Assembly (NCBI RefSeq): GCF_012396365.1
Contig: NZ_JAAXPG010000023.1
Span: forward strand, 1 to 64,000
Source of the DNA: Nocardiopsis alborubida
GTDB lineage: Bacteria; Actinomycetota; Actinomycetes; Streptosporangiales; Streptosporangiaceae
Direction of reading: 5' to 3'
Length of the DNA stretch: 64,000 nucleotides
Made by a program: the position numbers and the translations under genes
Notes under the pieces: model-generated
Seen by the model: only the letters and a program-made list of their open reading frames with translations
Database searches by the model: none
What the model was told of the DNA's origin: nothing
Shown: piece after piece, positions 59,940 through 64,000 of the stretch
How positions within the stretch are numbered: the first letter of the stretch is position 1
How the letters are laid out: every line of letters starts with the position of its first letter

Positions 59940-62009
59940 ATGCCCAACCGGACCATCGCCTTCGCCCACACCGCGTTCCTGCTGCTCGCCGCGCTCATCG
60001 CCGCGCTGCTGCTCGCCACGTGGGAGCTGACGATCCCCACGGCGCAGCACTCGGCGGTGGTGTGGATCGTGGAGGACGACGGCACCTCCGACAGCGGACG
60101 GGTCGCGCAGACCGTCGAACGCGTCGCCGTCGAGCAGGGCATCGCCATCGGCTTCACCGCCCCCGACGTGCGCACCCCCGAGTCGCTGTCGCACCTGTAC
60201 CTGGCCGTCGGCGACCCCGACTCCCGGTACGCCGACTGGCTCACCGAGGGTTACCCGTCCTTCAACCCCGCCACGGAACTGCGCGTCCACCCCGTCGACG
60301 CGCTCGCCGAACGCAGCCCGCGCGGCTACTACCTGGTCTTCGGGCCGCCGGAGAACGCGCGCGTGCTCACCGAGGCGCTCGCCGAGCACGGGCTGAGCTC
60401 AAACGTGGGCGGCAGCCAGGCGCGGCTGTGGCAGTCCTTCCTCGGCGGCCCGCTGTTCAACGTCCTGGCCCTGGCGCTGCTGGTGGGCGTCACCGCGATC
60501 AGCGCCGGGGTGCTGCTCGGTTCCCGGGACTACGCCGTCCAGCGGCTGCTGGGGCGCTCCTACGGGCGGATCCTGCTGCGCGACCTGGGCCAGGTCGCCC
60601 GGTTGTGGGGCGCGGCCCTGCCCACCGTCGCCCTGGTCACCCTGGTCTGCCTCGGCCTCTACAACGGCTGGAACCAGCTCGGCTTCTTCGCCCTCGTCGC
60701 CCTGGTGTTCGCGGGGATCCTCGCCGCCGTGGCCCTGGCCGTGCACGCCGCGGTGCTCGGGCTGGTGCACACCACCGCGATCCTGCCCGCGCTCAAGGGC
60801 CGCATCCCCGTCCGCACCACCCAGACGGGCGCCTACCTGGTGCGCGTGCCCGTCCTGCTCCTGGTGCTCACCGTCCTGGGGTCGGTCGTCCACCTGGCGC
60901 AGACCACGCGGGAGCAGCGGGCCTCGCTGGAGACCTTCGCCCAGACCGGCCAGACCTCGCACATCACCCTCAACGGCAGCGTCGGCATGGAGGACCCCGA
61001 GACCGCCAACTCCCTCCTCGGCCCCTGGCTGCGCCGGGCCGACCGGGAGGGCCGGATCATCATCGCCGACCAGCACGCGCCCGAGTCCGTCGTTCCGGTC
61101 GGGACCGGGCGGCCCGGCTTCGACGTGCTCGTGGTCAACGACACCTACCTCGCGGAGCAGGAGGTCGTGTCCCCCTCGGGCGAGCGCTACGGCCCCGCCG
61201 CCTCCGAGGATCAGGTCCGGGTCCTGCTCCCGCGGTCGCACGCCTCCCACCGCGAGGACATCGAGCGGGCCGCGCCGGACTGGCTGCGCCTCCAGAACGG
61301 CGGCGAGGAGTCCGGGGCCAGCGTCGAGGTCCTGCCCGCGGCCGACGGCCAGACGGTGTTCACCTACGGGTCGAGCGCCCCCTTCGCCCAGCGGGAGCTG
61401 CCCTTCCTGCGCGACCCGGTGGTCATCGCCCTGCCCAACGGCGCCGTGCTCTCCGACAGCGCCTACGTCACCTACATGACCCACGAGGCCGTGCTGTTCC
61501 CCGATCCGAGCGTGGTGGAGCGGGCGCGGGAGGCCGATCCACGGATGGCCGAGTACGTCAACGCGGTCCAGCCGATCCTGAACAAGGCGGCCGGGGCCTA
61601 CGCCGCCGACCTGGCCCTGCTGCGGATCGAGGCGTTCAACCTGGTCGCCGGTACCGCCCTGCTGCTGCTGACCGGTATCGCCTCGTGCGTCATCCACGCG
61701 CGCACCCGGGCCCAGACCGTCTTCGCCCGGCACATCAGCGGGTGGGGCTTCCTCGCCACGCACCGGCGGTTCCTGGCCTTCGAGGCGGGCATCTCGCTGG
61801 GCTTCGCGGGCTGGGCCGCGTGGGACTCGCTCACCACGTTGCGGGCGCTGCGCGACCCCGGCAGGATGCTGCCGCCCGAACTGGTGCCGACCACCGGCCT
61901 CGAACCCCTCTACGCCGCGGCCATCGCGGCGACCGGACTCGTCCTGACCCTGGGCGCGCTCGCCTTCTTCCACCGCCGTATCGTCCGCGAAGGCTCCTCG
62001 CAGGCCTGA
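59940..62009 (+). CDS. Bacteriocin-associated integral membrane protein (TIGR01654-like, FtsX-like permease)
   Basis: Membrane protein of 689 residues, second gene of the lactococcin-972 cluster. One N-terminal helix (IAFAHTAFLLLAALIAALLL), a large extracytoplasmic part, then helices near residues 170-300 (VLALALLVGVTAISAGVLLG, VALVTLVCLGLYNGWNQLGF, LLVLTVLGSVVHLAQTTREQ), a second external domain and three C-terminal helices (NLVAGTALLLLTGIASCVIH). The permease-helix pattern of MacB/FtsX proteins is recognisable. It pairs with the ABC ATPase that follows 16 bases later, probably for immunity or export. Confidence 0.85.
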   Translation: MPNRTIAFAHTAFLLLAALIAALLLATWELTIPTAQHSAVVWIVEDDGTSDSGRVAQTVERVAVEQGIAIGFTAPDVRTPESLSHLYLAVGDPDSRYADWLTEGYPSFNPATELRVHPVDALAERSPRGYYLVFGPPENARVLTEALAEHGLSSNVGGSQARLWQSFLGGPLFNVLALALLVGVTAISAGVLLGSRDYAVQRLLGRSYGRILLRDLGQVARLWGAALPTVALVTLVCLGLYNGWNQLGFFALVALVFAGILAAVALAVHAAVLGLVHTTAILPALKGRIPVRTTQTGAYLVRVPVLLLVLTVLGSVVHLAQTTREQRASLETFAQTGQTSHITLNGSVGMEDPETANSLLGPWLRRADREGRIIIADQHAPESVVPVGTGRPGFDVLVVNDTYLAEQEVVSPSGERYGPAASEDQVRVLLPRSHASHREDIERAAPDWLRLQNGGEESGASVEVLPAADGQTVFTYGSSAPFAQRELPFLRDPVVIALPNGAVLSDSAYVTYMTHEAVLFPDPSVVERAREADPRMAEYVNAVQPILNKAAGAYAADLALLRIEAFNLVAGTALLLLTGIASCVIHARTRAQTVFARHISGWGFLATHRRFLAFEAGISLGFAGWAAWDSLTTLRALRDPGRMLPPELVPTTGLEPLYAAAIAATGLVLTLGALAFFHRRIVREGSSQA

Positions 62010-62025
62010 ACACCCGGGAAGCACC

Positions 62026-62643
<618 letters not shown>

Positions 62644-62804
62644 CGGGGGCGGACACGACCGGCGGCCGGTAACGGCAGGGCCGGGCGTCCGACCGGCGGC
62701 GGAGGTTCCAGCGGCCGCTGGCGGCGGGGAGTCCGGTGCCCCGCCGGAAGCGGTTCCGCCTCGGGGTACCGCGACTGTCCGCGACCGCTGGAATACTGCT
62801 GCGC

Positions 62805-64000
62805 ATGCCCCTCTCCCTCCCCTCGGCCCCCTCCTCCTCGACGCTCCTGCTGGACCGGGCCCGGGCCCAGGACCCCGGCCGCCGACAGCAGGCCCTCGAA
62901 CTGCTCGACGCGGTCGGGGCGCGGCTGGCCCTGCGCCACCGCGCCCGGGGACGCCTCATGTCCGACCTGGCGGAGCACTTCGCCTCCTCCGGCCTGCCCG
63001 AGGCGTACCTGCCCTGGTTCTGGGACACGGTCGGCCACCGCCTGGTCGAACCGGACAGGAAGCGCGCGGGGTCGGCCTTCACCCGGGCGCGCGAGGCGGA
63101 GGCCGCGCACGCGCTCCCCGTCGATCCCCATCACACCGTGGAGAACGCCCTGCTCTTCGCCCGGTACGGCGCCCTCCCCGCCAAGGAGTTGGGCGCCCAC
63201 CGCACCAGGCTCGCCGCGCTCCTGCCGCCCCGGGAGGCGCACCGGGAGTTCCTGCGCTTCCTGGACTCCTGGACGGCCGGCTGCGCACCGGTCCCCGCCG
63301 GGCTGCCCTCCCGGCTGCGCGCCTCGGCCGGAGCGGCGGGGCTGGGGAGGGCCGAGGAGGCGCGTGCCCTGGGCCGGGTGCTGGCGGCCTCCGGGGGACG
63401 CGAGATCCCGGTGAGCGTGCTGGAGGCGGCGGGCCGGGTCTTCGCCGAGGCGCCGCCGTCCGAGGAGGACCGCCCCGGCCTGGCCGTCCTCTTCCCCGCC
63501 TCGGTCACCGACGGCGCCCCGTGGCTGCGTCTTCTGGAGACCACCGGCGTCGCCGAGGACATGGCTCAAGGGCGCCTGCTCCCGGAGGGCGGCTACGGCG
63601 CCTGGCTGTCGCGCTACTTCTTCATGTACGGCTACCGGTGGGTGGGCCAGGGCGTGACCCGGCAGCGGATGCCCGGGGAGCTGTACGCGCTGCTGGGGCG
63701 CATCGCCCCGCGGATCCGCGAGGAGAAGGCCCCCGTGCGCCTCTACGAGGGCCGCTACCGGCACGGCCGCGTGGACGGCGAACTCGTGAGGGCCTGCGAG
63801 TTCCACGGCATCGTGGTGGACCTGCCCGCGGGGGTCGGGCGCCCCCTCCGCGGCCCCCGGAACACCGAGGGCGGGACGAGGCCGCACCCGCGGTTCCTGG
63901 AGCAGATGAACGCCGAGGTCGAACGGGTCCGGGACGGCCTGCTGGAGTCGGCCGGCAGGGGGCTCATCGAACTCGACGCCTGCCTCTCCCACGAGGTCAT
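62805..64000 (+). CDS. Hypothetical protein, open at the right window edge
   Basis: A plus-strand frame stays open for 398 codons from ATG 62805 to the window end, with typical high-GC third-position codon use. I do not recognise the family. It begins MPLSLPSAPSSSTLLLDRAR and includes VGARLALRHRARGRLMSDLA, GLPEAYLPWFWDTVGHRLVE, HHTVENALLFARYGALPAKE, GYGAWLSRYFFMYGYRWVGQ and ALLGRIAPRIREEKAPVRLY. Mostly helical, cytosolic, no signal peptide. AATACT (62792-62797) seven bases upstream of the ATG may be a -10, making the message leaderless. Overlapping minus-strand frames are considered shadows. Confidence 0.65.
   Translation, partial: MPLSLPSAPSSSTLLLDRARAQDPGRRQQALELLDAVGARLALRHRARGRLMSDLAEHFASSGLPEAYLPWFWDTVGHRLVEPDRKRAGSAFTRAREAEAAHALPVDPHHTVENALLFARYGALPAKELGAHRTRLAALLPPREAHREFLRFLDSWTAGCAPVPAGLPSRLRASAGAAGLGRAEEARALGRVLAASGGREIPVSVLEAAGRVFAEAPPSEEDRPGLAVLFPASVTDGAPWLRLLETTGVAEDMAQGRLLPEGGYGAWLSRYFFMYGYRWVGQGVTRQRMPGELYALLGRIAPRIREEKAPVRLYEGRYRHGRVDGELVRACEFHGIVVDLPAGVGRPLRGPRNTEGGTRPHPRFLEQMNAEVERVRDGLLESAGRGLIELDACLSHEV

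Noticed and set aside
62708..62793. Palindrome CCAGCGGCCGCTGG and a 9-bp inverted partner at 62785-62793 as an operator
   Set aside because: Such GC palindromes are frequent here and position gives no clear regulatory logic.

Overview
The window is very GC-rich throughout (by eye above 70 %). It has actinobacterial-type ribosome binding sites, frequent GTG starts, ATGA gene overlaps and TANNNT-type -10 boxes, several of them apparently leaderless. Together with 2-methylisoborneol, encapsulin and lactococcin-972-type genes this points to a filamentous actinomycete. Something in or near Nocardiopsis/Streptomyces is plausible, but genus is inference. No rRNA, tRNA, CRISPR array, transposase or integrase was found; the only clear signs of decay are two gene remnants around 26.5 and 28.9 kb.

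Layout. 1-4.9 kb: a minus-strand peptide/oligopeptide ABC importer operon (permease C, binding lipoprotein, permease B, truncated ATPase) behind a 30-bp inverted repeat. 5.0-7.0 kb: an ABC-F ribosome-protection ATPase with a leader that looks like a drug-sensing attenuator (near-leaderless three-codon ORF MRM-stop leading into a 13-bp stem). 7.1-10.4 kb: glucose-6-phosphate isomerase, a voltage-gated-type ion channel and a small acidic protein. 10.4-14.3 kb: lactate utilisation (lutR, divergent lutABC) with a FadR-type operator. 14.5-19 kb: secreted alpha/beta hydrolase, a P450 without the ExxR motif, a DUF2786 protein. 19.1-21.1 kb: an RNA ligase overlapping an HD-polynucleotide kinase (RNA repair pair). 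21.3-26.5 kb: unknown proteins, a GNAT, a lipoprotein and a RecB/Cas4-like protein with an apparently degraded active site. 26.5-29.1 kb: ABC-exporter remnant, AraC-type regulator, divergent hydrolase and methyltransferase remnant.

29.2-34.5 kb: a probable malonate (or related dicarboxylate) regulon: type III CoA-transferase, a fused AccD-AccA-like carboxyltransferase without a biotin partner, a FadR/GntR regulator and a MatC-type carrier. The two operons share one unusual promoter/operator layout. 34.6-37 kb: histidine phosphatase and unknown proteins. 37-45.7 kb: a complete four-gene Wadjet (JetABCD) anti-plasmid system of the DUF2397/DUF2398/SMC/DUF2399 subtype. 46-49.4 kb: GltS-type symporter, DoxX protein, metallophosphoesterase. 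49.6-54.0 kb: the 2-methylisoborneol locus (family 2B encapsulin shell, terpene cyclase, GPP methyltransferase) followed by type I IPP isomerase. 54.7-59.2 kb: a likely D-threonate/erythronate pathway (KdgT-type permease, DUF1537 kinase, PdxA2, GntR regulator). 59.6-62.6 kb: lactococcin-972-like bacteriocin, its membrane protein and ABC ATPase. An unknown gene runs off the right edge.

Most promising for something not yet described: the MRM-stop leader of the ABC-F gene, and the biotin-less AccDA/CoA-transferase/MatC regulon as a possible malonyl-CoA decarboxylation route.
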